This document shows positions 1-12,263 of a stretch of DNA of 64,000 nucleotides, piece after piece. The notes below the pieces were generated by a model, which ran no database searches, was not told the origin of the DNA, and saw nothing but the letters and a program-made list of their open reading frames with translations. Location of the stretch: the NCBI GenBank assembly GCA_001599595.1, contig BCHH01000010.1:1743035-1807034 (forward strand). The letters run 5' to 3'. Numbering within the stretch: position 1 is the first letter of the stretch; each line of letters begins with the position of its first letter. Source of the DNA: Beverwykella pulmonaria (taxonomy: Eukaryota; Ascomycota; Dothideomycetes; Pleosporales; Melanommataceae). A program made the position numbers and the translations under genes.

Positions 1-2436
1 TGCTTGAAAAGGTCCAATACAGCTTGGCAACGAAGTCGCTCTCGCCTTGCCACATCATGATGGCCCGCTCAGCCTTGACATTTGTGACCTGATTCTTCGC
101 AACCATGTCCGCCTTCTTCAAGACCTTGATGGCAAAGTACTCTCCCGTCGTCTTCTTCTTGGCTAAATAGACGCTACCAAACGCGCCCTTGCTGATAGGC
201 TTGATAATCTCGAAGTCCTTGATCGATGGCGGTACTGCGCGCGGCTGTGGCTGAGTGACAGGTAGTAGCCGGGGAGAGATTGGCCTCGGGCCATCCGATC
301 CAGCCGTAGACGACTGTCTCCGGTGGTGATTAATTTGTGCCATGGCGGGAGAGGAGAACTCGGTGGTCGTCAGAACAGGCGACGTGATGGGGGATTGTAG
401 GCCTTCGAGTCCACTGGGTATTCTTGGTTTGTTCATCCTCAAAGGCGACGACGGGGGAACCATGGAGCGGGCAGGAGAGTGTTGCCGGCTTGACAAGACG
501 CTTGGAAGTATCAAACTCTTACGCTTACGCTCGCGAGAACTTGCGACTCTACCCAAACCCAGTTCAGAGGAGGGTGAATCAGCCCGTCTGGGTCCAGACA
601 TGATCGATGATCGGACACTGCTGTCGCTCTCGGCTCCAGCATCGCTCTCGAAATGCATGGAATGACGCTTATTCTGCGTGGCAATATTGATGGCTCCAGC
701 GTGCGAGCGAGGCGTCTGAGACCCTGTTCGTGGGCTACTGGATCTCGTAGAGCCTGCGACTGATGATTCTCTTCTGCTTAGGCGTGCGGGGAGGGAAGGA
801 TCAGATGCGTTGCGCAGAGCCTGAGCCATGGCAGAGGGGCCATCAAATGATCCGGCAAAAATACCATCCTCGCCAGAGGGCATGTCGTCCATTTCAGCTT
901 GTCGGTCTTCCTCCTCTTGCTGTTCGTCTTCGGAGGAACTGTCTTCCCCAGCAGCAATTTGAGCAGCCTTGAGCATTGCAGCCTCAATACATTCCTGGAC
1001 CAAGACGTCAAATTCGATGCGGATGCGCTCGGAATATTCCAGAATTCGTCTGTGGCGAAACACGGCATCGATCTTGGCCCTGGCAAGTCGGTTTGTGTCC
1101 TCGCAGAGCAATCTGAATCCTTCTCCGTGCTCTATCGAGCCTGAGCTCGGAGACTGCCATTGCAAGACTTGAGAGATCCGATTTTCAGACTGAGGTGATT
1201 GGGTCCGGATTTCAGATGCTGATTGCACTCGCGTGTGTTCCTTGATGGCAGGGGTGTTGACTTCAAGGGCAGTGTCGCACAGATCAAGGACAAGCTCAAC
1301 GATGCGGGATAGTGGTCTTCTAACGGCAAACGATCGCGCTCGATGATGGCCAAATCCAGTGGAACGCTCGCGACTAGCCGGCGGCGATGCAGGAGAATTG
1401 CGTCCCGATGGCGTCCCGGACGAGGGCGTCGACGATGGCTGTATGAGAACACCCTTGTACTCGGGTGGCTGCGTGGGCTGGGCAGCGTCTCCGGAAGTGA
1501 CTCTTGACGGTCGGCTATGGGCTTCTAGGGCATCTAACACCTTGACGATGGAGTTGCGGTGCTCGGCAAGTGCTTCTTGCGCCATCTGAACATCCATCTC
1601 CGCACGGTGTTCCTGCAGGCAGAGTTCGGTATGCTTCTCAAACCACCAAGGGGTGATTTGCCGCTCGCATATCCGACACAGCACGGGCAATGGCGGGGGA
1701 TGGTTTCCGGGGTCATTGGCACCCTGCTCGGCGAGGCCAGTGAGATAATGAGCTAACATCTCCGCACCAACTCCGAGGGACTCGACCAGGACTTCTGGAA
1801 GGTCAATGGTGACTTCTCGGATCACGGAAGGCCGAATCATCCACATGGTCTGGCCGGGGGGTTAGCATGGCTGGCTCAGGTTCAATGGGAGGGGTAAGAA
1901 CCTACGTGGCTCTCGACGCCTGTGGTTCGGTCGTATACCATGATGCCCTGTGCCTCCAAGTTCAGCACCTGCTCCTCCTCGTCGGTGGGCGACACGGGCG
2001 AGGCTTCCGACTCTTCTGCTTCGGCACGCTTGCTCCGTTTCCGCCTGAAGACCGATAAAGGCCCCATCCGCACGGTGAAGCGGGTGATGTGACTCCGCGA
2101 GTCATCTTTCTTGATCGACTCGACGGTATCGGCGAATTGGGTGTTGTTGCCGAGGAGGAGATCTGCCACGGGCTGGCCAATGACCTCCTCTGGGGTGGTG
2201 CCGATAACGTCCTGCCACGATGCACTGACATATTTGATCTTGCCGTCGAGATCCAGGTCCATGATGACGTTCAAGCTGTGCTCGGCAGCCTCTTTCAGGT
2301 CCTCACGCTCCTCGCGGATGTCTTGGCTGACGGACCGCTCCATTTGGACGCGGTGCTGCAGCGTTGCCGCCGCCTCTTCCTTCAATGCTGTCACCGCTGG
2401 CGGGGCCAGGGTGGCGGACTTGACTTGCTCGGCCAT
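1..2436 (-). CDS. rim15: Rim15/Cek1-type PAS-domain AGC protein kinase, N-terminal part (runs off left edge)
   Basis: Two exons are visible, 2436-1906 and 1849-1, joined by a 56-bp intron (GTAGGT..CCAG) that keeps frame. The first exon has a PAS-like fold at about residues 53-130 (DGKIKYVSASWQDVIG). After the intron comes a compact zinc-finger-like motif, CRICERQITPWWFEKHTELC, then a long Ser/Pro-rich low-complexity linker. The last 70 or so codons enter a Ser/Thr kinase domain with a Gly-rich loop (SKGAFGSVYLAKKK) and the ATP-binding Lys in YFAIKVLKK. Catalytic loop and C-terminal receiver region lie outside the window. This order of PAS, Cys/His finger, linker and AGC kinase is the known layout of Rim15, a nutrient-responsive kinase acting below TOR and PKA in stationary-phase and stress entry. 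Family assignment is strong; function is inferred from family. Confidence 0.93.
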
Positions 2437-4500
2437 TGTTGGTTCGTGTCTGCACGCAGGCTTCCGACGTGGTGCGGGCCCGTCCTGGTGCTTCGAGAGG
2501 GGTCTGCCGGGTGGCCAGCAGAGAATGGGTTATATGAGGCCAGCGCCCTGAACCATCGTGAGTGCAGATGGAGACGGGATGGGTGCGGGCAGCAGTGCGC
2601 GTGGGCGTGCGTGCGTGTGTGCGTTGAGCTGTCGCGCTGGTCGAGAGTGCTGACACCCTCGAGGACCAGAGCGATGGCGGTGCCACCCAGACAGGTCTAG
2701 AGACACAGCATGGTGCGACGGACGAAGCGATTGAGGGGGTAGTGAGCGTCGAGGGTGGCTTCCGGGCGCGGGCGGTGGGTGAGGCGCGCTGGACACAAAA
2801 AAAATCGGCGTGGTCGTGGTGAGGAGTGGTTGCGGCGATGGGAGAGGGGCAGCACCGGTTGTCTGCTGGCGCGAATTCGACGAGCGGGCACACAACACAG
2901 CTGATTGGCGGCGGCGCGGGTGTGGAGGGCTTGCTGCTGCCGAACACTGCGGAACGCTGCGTGACCACGGCCGCTGCAAGGACGGGACTGCACCAGCACG
3001 CCGAGGGGAGACGAGAGGCACGCTACGCTGCGAGAGCTGGCAAAATCCCCACGCGTCGCTGCGAGAGTCACACGCAGCGCGGCCACGGCAGAGGGTGCGA
3101 GGAGGTTGTTAGCGAGTGCCCGCCGCTGCCGTTGTGCGATCCGAGCGCCCGAGCGCCCCGAGCAGGCTCCCAGGCCAAATCTCACTCGCAGCCTCCATCA
3201 TCAATTCGCTGTTCTCAGGGCTCGGTGGTATTTCATCATGATCGCCCGAGAAGCAGCGCTCAATATCAATCGCTGCTCATATGCCCACACCCACGCCCTC
3301 GAGCTGGCTGCTCCTGCCTGCACCGCTCCATTGCTCCTGCATTCTTCCGATAGTCTCCCCCGCCGCGCGCAGCCTTTGCTCTTCACTCTCACGCATGACT
3401 TCCATCTCAGTCTGCAAGCGTGGGAAGTGAGAGCTGGGGAGCCCGGCCTCATCTGTTCCTCTTGTTTACCCCCCCATTTGTCCAACCCATTGTGATGTCT
3501 CGCCCATGTCGCCCGTCAGCGCAACACGAGCACAACCAGAGGCTTGGATCTCGACACCGCTCCCCCCAAACTCATCCTTCCGCCAAACCAGTGATGATAG
3601 CGAGCGACATGCTCCATGCTGTAGCAGGCCGCCAATGCTGCCGCCCGCGCTCGCCATGCCTGTGCAATTCGCATGTTCTCCGTCTCGAAGCAGCGCGCGA
3701 CGAGGTCGGACGAACCGTTGCACCCCACCAAAAGCATGTTTCATCAGCAGCCGTCGTTCGATGGCGTCGCCATGGTCGGACCATAACAAAGACACGGCCG
3801 CACGTTGCACAACATGATTGCTCCTCTACCCGCTATCTAACGGGGCCTTTTGGCGAGAGTGCTGTAATGTGCTCCATCAGCAGGACCTGCAGCTCAGCGA
3901 AACGGCTGTCTGGCGCACCACCCTTTGGAGACGTGCAGATCGCCCTCGTCCGCGCCCAATCACCCGCCCGCACCGCCATCTCGACGACATGGACGTTGGC
4001 AGTCGCGCACTTTCTGATCTCGTCCCTCCCCAGCTCGCCCGCGTCCAAGACACCCAGACCCCGCCAACGTTGCACCAGCGCAGCCTCCGTCCACTGTGGG
4101 GCCTGCTTCTTCATTATTTCCGTCCCCAGCCACGCCGAATCGCATCCCCAGGCCTGGGGAACTGGCTCGCGGGCCTGGACGCGAGTCCAGTGGGATGCTG
4201 CGGAAGCACTCCACTTTGCGGGAGACTTTCGGGCCTAATCCTCAACGGCCGTCGTTATTCCGAATACGCGACTCGCCCTTCATCAGATGACCGCATGCCA
4301 ATCCTCGTGGAGAGTCGCCACTCGCACAAAGTAATACAACGCCCGCAAAACACGCCGTAAGCTTTATTGGAACACATGTACAGTAACAATTTAATACAGC
4401 CAGACTCGCTCGACCGCCTGCACAGTTAGCTACACAGCGTACGTTGTCATGTCTCCGGACCCACTTGCCGACTGCCGTGTGAACTCTAAAAACACCGACC
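2437..4500. other. Long upstream region of the Rim15-like gene, no supported gene
   Basis: About 2 kb before the kinase start codon is GC-rich and composed of short-period pyrimidine/purine tracts. Several reading frames stay open for 100-270 codons on both strands, but they overlap each other, are rich in Arg/Pro/Ser/Cys, and show no recognisable domain. A long 5' leader is plausible for a nutrient-regulated kinase gene, but nothing in the sequence proves it. Confidence 0.5.
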
Positions 4501-6500
4501 GAAACCGTGCAGCTGCCGTACGTTATTCGGGCCCTCTCACAGTGTAGCGCCGCCGGCCAGTCGTCAAACGGCTAGTCGAAATACTCAGCGTCCGGTTTAT
4601 GAACGGCAATCTTGCCAGAGGAAATACTCTTGAGTGCCGGTACGATGCGTGGATCCCTTTGCTTGCCTGGACCGATTTTCCATCTACGGCCTTCTCTTTA
4701 TACACGACTTCAACCACCTCGCCATCCACGAACCCTGACAGGGCTTTCCACTGCACTTTCTGGCCCTTTTCTCGTACACGAGTCCTGTCGCCGGCTGTGC
4801 CGCGTGGTTCCCCTTTGCTGACTCTCTTCCGCTTTTTGATTGCTCATTTCTGGTTCACCACACCTCCGCGTCGCTTAGCAGTGGTTTGCTCTTCCTCTCT
4901 TCCAGTCTCATTGGTCATTCCTGAATGATGGGAGGCGGCCGAGTCATTTCCTTCCTTTTCCCCTTCGGCTTCCTGGGACGGCTTTGCTCTCCTTGAATCT
5001 CGGATACTCCTTCTGTCCGTCCTCCATATGTGCCAAGTCTTTGGAGTGTTGTATACAGTCAACCCCACTCTCTCCTTGTCTGCTGCATCTCCCTGCTTGC
5101 TATCTTTGCTCACTTCTGATTTTTTCTTCCTTTATCTTTTGATTAGCCTCATCCTCGTTCCCATTTCCCGTTTCCCTGTGCACGCGTTCTCTTCGGCAGG
5201 TCCTTTAATGGCATATTGCGTTTCGATATACTGAAAAATAGACGCTGGAAGGTAGGTGTGGCGCAAGGGGTACAAGAAATTATCATCCAGATGACAATCG
5301 TGAGAGCTTTGGGACAACCTGAAGCTTAACAGACAGAGGCGTAGAAGAGCCCTCTCGAGCATCGATTTGACTGCATGGCAAGCTCCATTTGTACCCCCTA
5401 GCATGGCCTACCAACCCTTCCAGCCACTGCCATCGCAATTCATCACCAAAATGACTTATTGAATTTATGAGGTTAGAATTACCCCTTGTGGTGTTGATTG
5501 TTACACCATTCATGAAATCGTGACATCAATATGTCCCATCATCGCGGTTCTTGACTCGGTCAAGTCGATCAGCGCGGGCCGAAACGCAATATGGTCCGAG
5601 CTTATGTCGCACTAGCCGTTTGTTGGTCGGCTGAAGACCCGTGCAATCAGATTGAGCGATGATGAGCTGCCCCCCTTAAACCATCCACGGATATCTGTTG
5701 TGCAACAGTCGAGGAGAACGCCGCACTCTATCTGCTGTCAGGCCTAATGTCGTGGCTTACATGTCTCAGTCGGCAGCTGGGATTGGGCTAGTGTGTGGCT
5801 AAGTAATTTCGAGCTCTGAGCCCAGACTGCAATGGTAATGATGGAGTGCATATTACGGTGTATTGGTTGTGTTGGTTACTATCGGAAATGCACACCCCCT
5901 GAGAAGAGTTCGGGATAAGAGGGGGAATCTGGGTTGGAATGTAGTTGGCGCGGCGAGTTCGTAGGTGTCAATGCTTCCGATGCCTGCTGATAAATCTTGG
6001 ATGTGTAGTGACGAGTGGGCGATAGGGCTTTCTCGGGAGAAATGGAACGTTTTGTCTTCGCTCTTTCTCCTATTCAAAACTACACATTGGTTCGTATTAC
6101 ACTAGCACCATTTTGATGCTGTACTGTTCATGACAATAGTCGAGTAAACATTCACAATATATCGCATTGTCGTAATTCTCAGCTCTAACGAATGCCACTG
6201 CAATGCTGGATTTTAATGTATGCTTTTGCAAGGGTTCTATATGGGAGACTCCCTCTGGGATGCCGCGGGTTATATCACAAGTCTGCTCTAATGTTATCCT
6301 CTGACGTTCCTTCCTCCAGACTTCACTGTTGGTGTTTGCCGGGCAGCTTTCTACTAGATAAAACCTAATCATGTCCATGATGAAGGCGTCCATGGACATC
6401 TTCAGCTTCCTAATCTCGCCGTTCACGATGCACCGAAAGGGCTCTCAACCTTTTTTCCAACTCTTTCCACTACCACTAAATACTCAACTCTACTTATTTC
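4501..6500. other. Intergenic stretch, no supported gene
   Basis: Only short frames without family resemblance are present. Minus-strand frames near 5113-4844 and 6426-6097 are too short and isolated to call. A pyrimidine-rich tract at about 6455-6540 looks like a promoter or leader on the plus strand, but no convincing gene follows it. Confidence 0.45.
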
Positions 6501-6523
6501 AATTCTACTTATATACACCACCT

Positions 6524-7221
6524 CTACTTCCCTTCCAAATAGTCAGCATCAACTTCTCCAACAACCTTGTTCAATAGTTTCGCCAGAACCTCCCCGAGGT
6601 CATCATGGCCGGCGTCCACGCCTCGACGGCGACGACACGTCCCCTGTCCTTCAGTATCACAGAATGGAAGTAAACGAACCGAATGAGTGGAACCGTGCCA
6701 TTTTTCCACCTCTTGGATTGCCGGTACCACAGGCTGCACGTGAAAGGGAGCAAGAGAACGATGTAAATGTAGCACATGCTGCGGTGAATCGTCTGCAGCA
6801 TTCTCTGCAACATTAGAACTCGCCAGCACTGCGTTTTGTATAGGAGAGGCCGGTTAAACGTGACTCTCACGCAGCTAGGCTTGCTGCGAGTCATCAAGAA
6901 GAAGATTCTTTCAGCACGTTTCGATATCATGTTCAACAGCTTCGACAGCAACATGAGTTGCTCATGAGGCGTGTACTACTCTTGGGACGAACTGCAAATT
7001 TACCTATCGTACTGAGCGAAATCGATGATGAGAACGCCAACAACAAAATCGCCCGCTGCCACTAGAATCAAAGGAGGAACCCACGTAGAGATGCTTCCTA
7101 GGACCGCAATAACCCTTGCCGAAATCATCAAGCCCGATTTCCTCAGCACCGCTCCCAGCCAGTCAAGGGTGCTCCACACCCGGCTCCTTGTCGTTCTCCC
7201 CAGCCCCGGGCAAGGGCTCAT
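6524..7221 (-). CDS. Possible multi-exon hypothetical protein (weak)
   Basis: Three minus-strand segments could be exons of one gene. The segment at 7221-7000 contains a hydrophobic stretch (WVPPLILVAAGDFVVGVLII) resembling a membrane span and is followed by a GTAAAT donor. A second lies near 6954-6830. A third, at 6829-6524, has a protein-like composition (VAENAADDSPQHVLHLHRSL) and ends at a stop. Splice sites between them are possible but not compelling. No family is recognised. This may be a decayed gene or chance frames. Confidence 0.2.
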
Positions 7222-8606
7222 ACCAGGAGTAGAGGCATACGGCCAAAGGGCTTAGACTAGCTCATGCCGATTTTCAACAAAATCAGTGCGTTGGGTGATA
7301 CAAGGATATCTTTTGTTTTTAGTGTAGGGCGTGTGAACTTCAACGGTTTTGCGATTCTTGCAGACCCAACTTCCAGAGAGATGGTTGAGCGAACTGGTAT
7401 GGGAGCTCGAGGTCGATATAGAGCCTTATAAATATTTCCCCTTTCCTAAAAAGTGGCAAGAAGTGTTGACTATCTCCCACACCAAAGGTCCATTCGTTTG
7501 CACAAGTAATGGTAACAGAAGATCACTAGCCAATCATCACAGGCGGTCATGCGAGTAGAAGGTACAACATTGAGGACTGCAGATGCTGAGACAGTGCGAC
7601 GACAAAAAGGTGGAAAATGGAAGATATAATTGTTTTGGTGGTTATTGAATTAATACACTCGTCCGGATAGGCTTTCATCACTCTACCTTTCGGAAAGGCT
7701 AGGTACAGTTTGTGTGGGGTGTGAGCCAGACTTACCATAGGTAGTGACCAAAGGGCAGCACAACAGATGTGCTTGGACACCAGAAGTCGAGAAGGATATG
7801 CTCTGGCTGCAAACAAAGGCATCTTGCTTGTTTGTAGAAACTTCTGGCTAGATAGAACATGGGGTCTAGAAGCCGAAAATAGTGTTACATTTCAGAACGG
7901 AGACTCGTGGCGGGCTTAGGCTTGAACCTGTCGAGCATCTCAACTACCATCGGAGATAAGGAAGCAATCCGCATAAACTCAAAGCACCAAAGTGAAGTTA
8001 TCGACCTCATCAGCAGATGGATAAACTTAAAAGTAATATATTGCAAAGTTGTAGAACTAGTAAAGGTGATTCCAACCCTGTGCACTCTTGCTCAGATAGA
8101 GTCACGTCTGACACTCAGCCTAGAGAAGATTGGAATTCTCGTCTTACGAAATCAATCCAGAGAGTGATGCGTCTGGGGCTAGCTGGGACCTCGACACTCT
8201 CGCCGCGGGTTTTCTTGATGAGAGGGATGCCACATTCTTAGGTGCTAAGGACGGAATTGCCTAGAGACACATAACCCTCGTGGGAGCGTGGCTCAAGCTT
8301 CGAAAGGTTGGCACACCGTCTAGCTCTCAGTGTTTCTTGTCGTTAAGAATTGAGACGGAACTCACCAACATGATATAACACTCTTCCACAGACCTCAAAT
8401 TCGAATAAACTCATATGAAAGAAGAACAAATTAACATAATATAAATGTATCTTCACGCAATCTGTAACCATGCCACACCACCTCCCGTTTCGTCCTTTGA
8501 CAGCTTCAGGGCCTAGGATGCGGGCATGACTATTATCGCCGGTGTCCGCTTTACACGCCTCCAAACCCGGACGGTCCTGCAGTATACCCACGCAATCTAA
8601 ATCGCC

Positions 8607-9298
8607 ATGCTCACCCCTCTCACACACTTCGATGATCTAGAATTTGCTGGCTGGCTGCTGCCAACTCCCGTCTCAAAGTGGTCATCTGAGCAGATAGTAG
8701 ACCTAACGCAGCTAACTCGGGATCTAATAGTCGCCACGCCCACCGCACCAATTGCGAACATGCGTAAACTCATTACACTACCATACTACTCTCGTAAAGA
8801 CCAACTGTTCGTACCGACGGCTCTCGACCACCAACCACGGCGTTCCCGATCACGACGCGTACCGAGAAGTCAAGATCCTGAAGTTTCTTCAAGAATGGTA
8901 CGTTATGGACTTCGCACCTCCACTGCTCCGCTTGATTGAAGCTTTCGCAAATGCCATGGAGTATAAAGGGCTCTGGACGTTGCCATCGAATGAGGAGGTG
9001 AATGAAGGGTTGAAGAAAGTCAAGATGCTGAGGCAGTTCGATCAAACCGCTGAGGATGAATATCTGTTCTCCCTAGCGCTCGTCCATGCACGAGGTGTGG
9101 AATGATGATGATAGTAAAGTGTCGGAGGTTTACGAGGTCGAGTTCAATCCTGCTAATTTCAATCCAAATTCCTCTAATGGACTTTGTGATATTGAGAGAG
9201 AAGCAGCGCATGTGGTGGGTGGATTTAAATTGAGCTGCTGGATAGACTCAGTTGGTGAGGAAGGTCGAAGTGTTCTGTACGACTTTAGCTTAGTCTAG
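8607..9298 (+). pseudogene. Hypothetical protein with two apparent frameshifts
   Basis: A protein-like reading begins at an ATG (MLTPLTHFDDLEFAGW) and moves through all three plus frames. Near 8830 it passes from frame 0 to frame 1, where the text continues naturally (GVPDHDAYREVKILKFLQEW). Near 9080 it passes to frame 2 (HEVWNDDDSKVSEVYEVEF) and ends at 9298. Each shift is equivalent to one extra base. Acidic, aromatic-rich composition with few low-complexity runs supports real coding origin. No family is recognised. The alternative is a 55-bp intron at about 8811-8865 (GTACCG..CCGAG) plus one sequencing error. Start, end and status are uncertain. Confidence 0.35.
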
Positions 9299-9454
9299 TG
9301 CTTGCAAATTGGGGGTTGGGGGTGCACGTTCGAGGGCGCCTCGTCCCTATTTTGATAGTCATACGCGTAGTAGATTGAAGATGCTTCATCGCAAACATGC
9401 TTTGGGTCTTATTTCCCGACGTAGCTTTTCTTCCACTCCCCATCACTATTCAAT

Positions 9455-11008
9455 TTATCCCCTCCCGTGTTTCCCAATCCACTTCCTGACTCTCTCCGCC
9501 TGCCTCCCAACAATGTTCATCGCCTCATCCGTATCATACAAATCGTACCAGCCAGGGCTCTCATGCGGGGGATCACCCGCCCACACCATGCCAAACTCAT
9601 TCACATGCTGTGTTTCCGGACGCCAAATACCCCCGTATGCCCAGGGACATGTGCCAATGTAGGAACCGTTGCCTTCAAAAAGGGAGATGGCTGTGGATAT
9701 TACTGCCTTTATGGGGTATTAGTTGGGCTATGGATGTAGGGAGTATGTGTTTCGAAAGAGTGAGAGAACTCTTACCTCGAAATATGCATCTTTGTGTGTC
9801 GTCGTCGCACTGCTCAAATACGGATACTCCTTGTCTTTATTCTGCCAGTTGTCTCTCGCCATGCCGAATTCTTCTAGGAACACCGGCTTCCCGATATCCT
9901 TCGCCCACTGACTAGAGTTGGTGAGGAAAGCCACAGCGAAATCTTGAGCTGCCTTCAAGCCAGCTTCGCTTGAATCGTACATATCATAAATCCCCCAATT
10001 CTGCACCCAACAATGCGTCGTCGCATAATCCACCGTCGGAAAATCATGCACTTTTTTGAAATAATACTCACCCTGCTTACTCTCAAAGCCTACACTGATC
10101 AATTGTTTCGGGGCTAACGAGCGGATGTACGAGGACGTGCGGTTGACCCAAGGGAAAAGGAGGTCTGTTGGGTTGGGAGTCAGGTAGATACTGTATGGGT
10201 AGGGGCCAGAGTAATCGAGGGAGGCCTGAGCTTGTGGCTCGTTAGCGAGCTGCCAGGTCATTATCGTGGCGTCTTCGTTGTACAGACGACCTGTTACCGT
10301 GTTTCGTCGGGATATGACGGTTTTGACATGGTCTTTGTACCACTGCTCCGCCTGCTGGTTACTGTAGATCAGGTTCGAGAAGTCGATGAACTCGCCGTAG
10401 GAATGCGCATCCATGCCCTGCACTGTATAACTTCCCCAGCCCGTATTCGGCGTCGCGCGTTGCGGAGGCGCGGTGATGTTCCAGGAGGATGGGTATGGGA
10501 TCGCGGTGTTGTTCAAGGCCCAGGAAACGTATTGTGCGAAGCCGCCCGACCACTGCCATTGATCTCCTAGCGTCATGGTCGCGCGCATGCCGCGTTTCCC
10601 CATCTCGGCGAGACAGATGTCGAGGCCTCTGAAAAGCTTTTCGTTGTATTTCCCGGGCGCTTCGAGAAGAGCAGGGTTCATTCGGAAGGGTTGCGGTGTT
10701 GGTGCACCTTCAGAGGAAGCCATGATGCGCAGGTGGTTTACGCCTTTAGTAGCCATTTGGTCGAGCTCGGTTCGCAGACGAGTGATGTTTCCACCGAGAG
10801 ATGCTGGGGCCGCGAGGTTCATACATGCCCAGTAATTGAGACCGGTAAGGTAGTGGAGACCTTTTGAGTCTCTGAGGCGCAGCCCGTCCACCTTGACGAA
10901 GTCATCTGGGTCGACGGCATGGTTCTTGTTTCCATGCGATTGGACTACTGTACTCAATGCTAGAGATGCCAGAGCCAGCAATGCTAATTTGGTTGTCGCC
11001 ATGGTCAT
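9455..11008 (-). CDS. Secreted GH5 endo-beta-1,4-mannanase-like glycoside hydrolase
   Basis: Exon 1 (11008-9776) is joined to exon 2 (9706-9455) by a 69-bp intron with a perfect ACTAAT branch point. The acceptor at ATAAAG is the one that keeps frame, giving 494 aa. The N-terminus is a signal peptide (MTMATTKLALLALASLALS). The body is a (beta/alpha)8 glycoside hydrolase of family 5, mannanase type. TWQLANEPQA carries the acid/base Glu and VFLEEFGMARD the nucleophile Glu. Several N-glycosylation sequons (NIT, NNT, NRT, NSS) fit secretion. The expected activity is random cleavage of beta-1,4-mannan in plant cell walls or storage polysaccharide. The C-terminal exon ends in AYGGIWRPE, where family members usually have a Trp-rich FWAWGG-like segment. 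Family confidence is high; exact substrate is inferred. Confidence 0.93.
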
Positions 11009-11470
11009 TCAGAAGTGAGAATATGCTGCACGGGAAGGAACGTAAATGGACAAGAAAATAACATTTGAGGCGCAATTGAGCTTTTAAGAAAAAAGGTAGC
11101 TTGCAATCATTTGCGGATGCAAGGCGGCATCATTCGCACTCTAACTTCCCGTTCAGGCGAAGTTGGAGAAATTAAGGCCTGGGTGCCTATGCGGAGAAGC
11201 GGGGTTGGTTCAACAAGTACCATCTTCCAAGAGTTTGGTAATGTCGGCAATAACGTGTACAAAGATTGTAACATGACTGTGTCCGAAAATATTTAAACTA
11301 GTAGACGGAAAAATAGAAGACAAAGATTGCCCTGGGAGCTAGACCCAATGCGGGACGGAGACATGACTCCGTGGAATGCTTGGGATAGCTTTAGACCGAC
11401 TTTGCCACGGAGTGCATTGTTCCAAGGCTTTCTGTGAATCAGGGCCGAAGGTGATAATACATAGAAGTAA
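11009..11470. other. Mannanase upstream region
   Basis: AT-rich intergenic DNA directly upstream of the mannanase start on the minus strand. No convincing TATA box or gene is visible. It leads into repeat-derived sequence from about 11470. Confidence 0.4.
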
Positions 11471-11473
11471 GAC

Positions 11474-11586
11474 CCTAAATATTCAAAATTAGTCTTAGTA
11501 CACAACCTATAAAGAAATATAGCGAAGCTTGATGTGCACGTTAAGTTATAGTTGCTTGAGGTTGAAGTACCCCTCATATTTTCCGG
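11474..11586 (-). repeat. Dispersed repeat, copy 1 (partner at 25.9-26.0 kb)
   Basis: About 110 bp matches 25930-26046 in the same orientation, with scattered substitutions. The best-conserved core is GATGTGCACGTTAAGTTATA. Read on the minus strand, both copies keep an open frame with similar residues (GTSTSS, YNLTCTS, FAIFLY), so the repeat may derive from a transcribed element. Identity of the parent element is unknown. Confidence 0.6.
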
Positions 11587-11589
11587 CAC

Positions 11590-11700
11590 TCTTGATTCCT
11601 GTACGTCGACGCCAGGTTAGCCATATGCCAGTCAGCGTGGAAGGATGCTCCTCCCCAAGCATCCTCTTAAACGTCTCCATCACTTCCAGCTATTCAGCAC
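11590..11700 (-). pseudogene. Relic of a kinesin-light-chain-type TPR repeat
   Basis: The minus strand reads AE*LEVMETFKRMLGEEHP then STLTG, and after a small frameshift MANLASTYRNQE. This is the canonical 42-residue KLC-type TPR of fungal NB-ARC/TPR and phosphorylase-TPR NLR proteins. It is broken by a stop and a frameshift, and flanking sequence is not coding. It is the same repeat type as the relic at 14.2-14.45 kb. Confidence 0.65.
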
Positions 11701-11719
11701 TTACCCCAGATTAGGGTTC

Positions 11720-12263
11720 GATTCTCCTCGTCAGTGTAGAGATGGTATTGCTCTACCGGATTCGACATGACTGAAGCGCGGTCTGAGCAAGTAGGGCAGT
11801 AGTCTAGAGTCTAGAGTCAAGTTCTACCACTAAGAGAGGCAGCGAAAGAAGAGACTGCGGCAAAACAAGTTATATTAGGATTGTTATGGTCGAGTAGTAA
11901 AGTGACCAGGGAAAAGTAAAGTCGCGACGCGTGTACAAAGGGTTCCAGCAGGCTGATAAACAAAAGACGCACGGGCGCTTGTTTTGCTTTTTGGGAAATT
12001 TGACAAACTTCCGGGTCGAATTAGCCCAGTATTAGGGATGAGGAGGGGCTGGTACTAGACGATGGGCCACGAGGAACAAAGGAGCAAAATCAAACGATGA
12101 AGATAATTGCTAGTAGACGTGCCATGGGCGACGCGGTATCTTCATGTCAGGGGATTTTCATGTGAGAGCTTTCATGTGACGGTATAAGATTTAATGAAAA
12201 ACATATCCGTACCCTACGCTCATCAATCAAAGAAATGAAAGCTTCCTCCAAAAACTCATTAAC
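11720..12263. other. Intergenic, no supported gene
   Basis: AT-rich DNA downstream of the secreted-protein gene and of the TPR relic. It holds no open frame of note, only simple features such as a repeated CTAGAGT near 11810. It probably includes the 3' untranslated region of the minus-strand gene ending at 12264. Confidence 0.4.

Noticed and set aside
2303..4360. Several overlapping 100-270 codon open frames on both strands
   Set aside because: GC-rich composition keeps all frames open; Arg/Pro/Ser-rich text, no domains, mutual overlap.
9691..9706. Alternative acceptor CCACAG for the mannanase intron
   Set aside because: It shifts the frame; the acceptor at ATAAAG keeps it and lies just after the ACTAAT branch point.
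11690..11730. tRNA-like GGGTTCGATTC sequence
   Set aside because: No cloverleaf can be built upstream; the adjacent sequence is the TPR relic.
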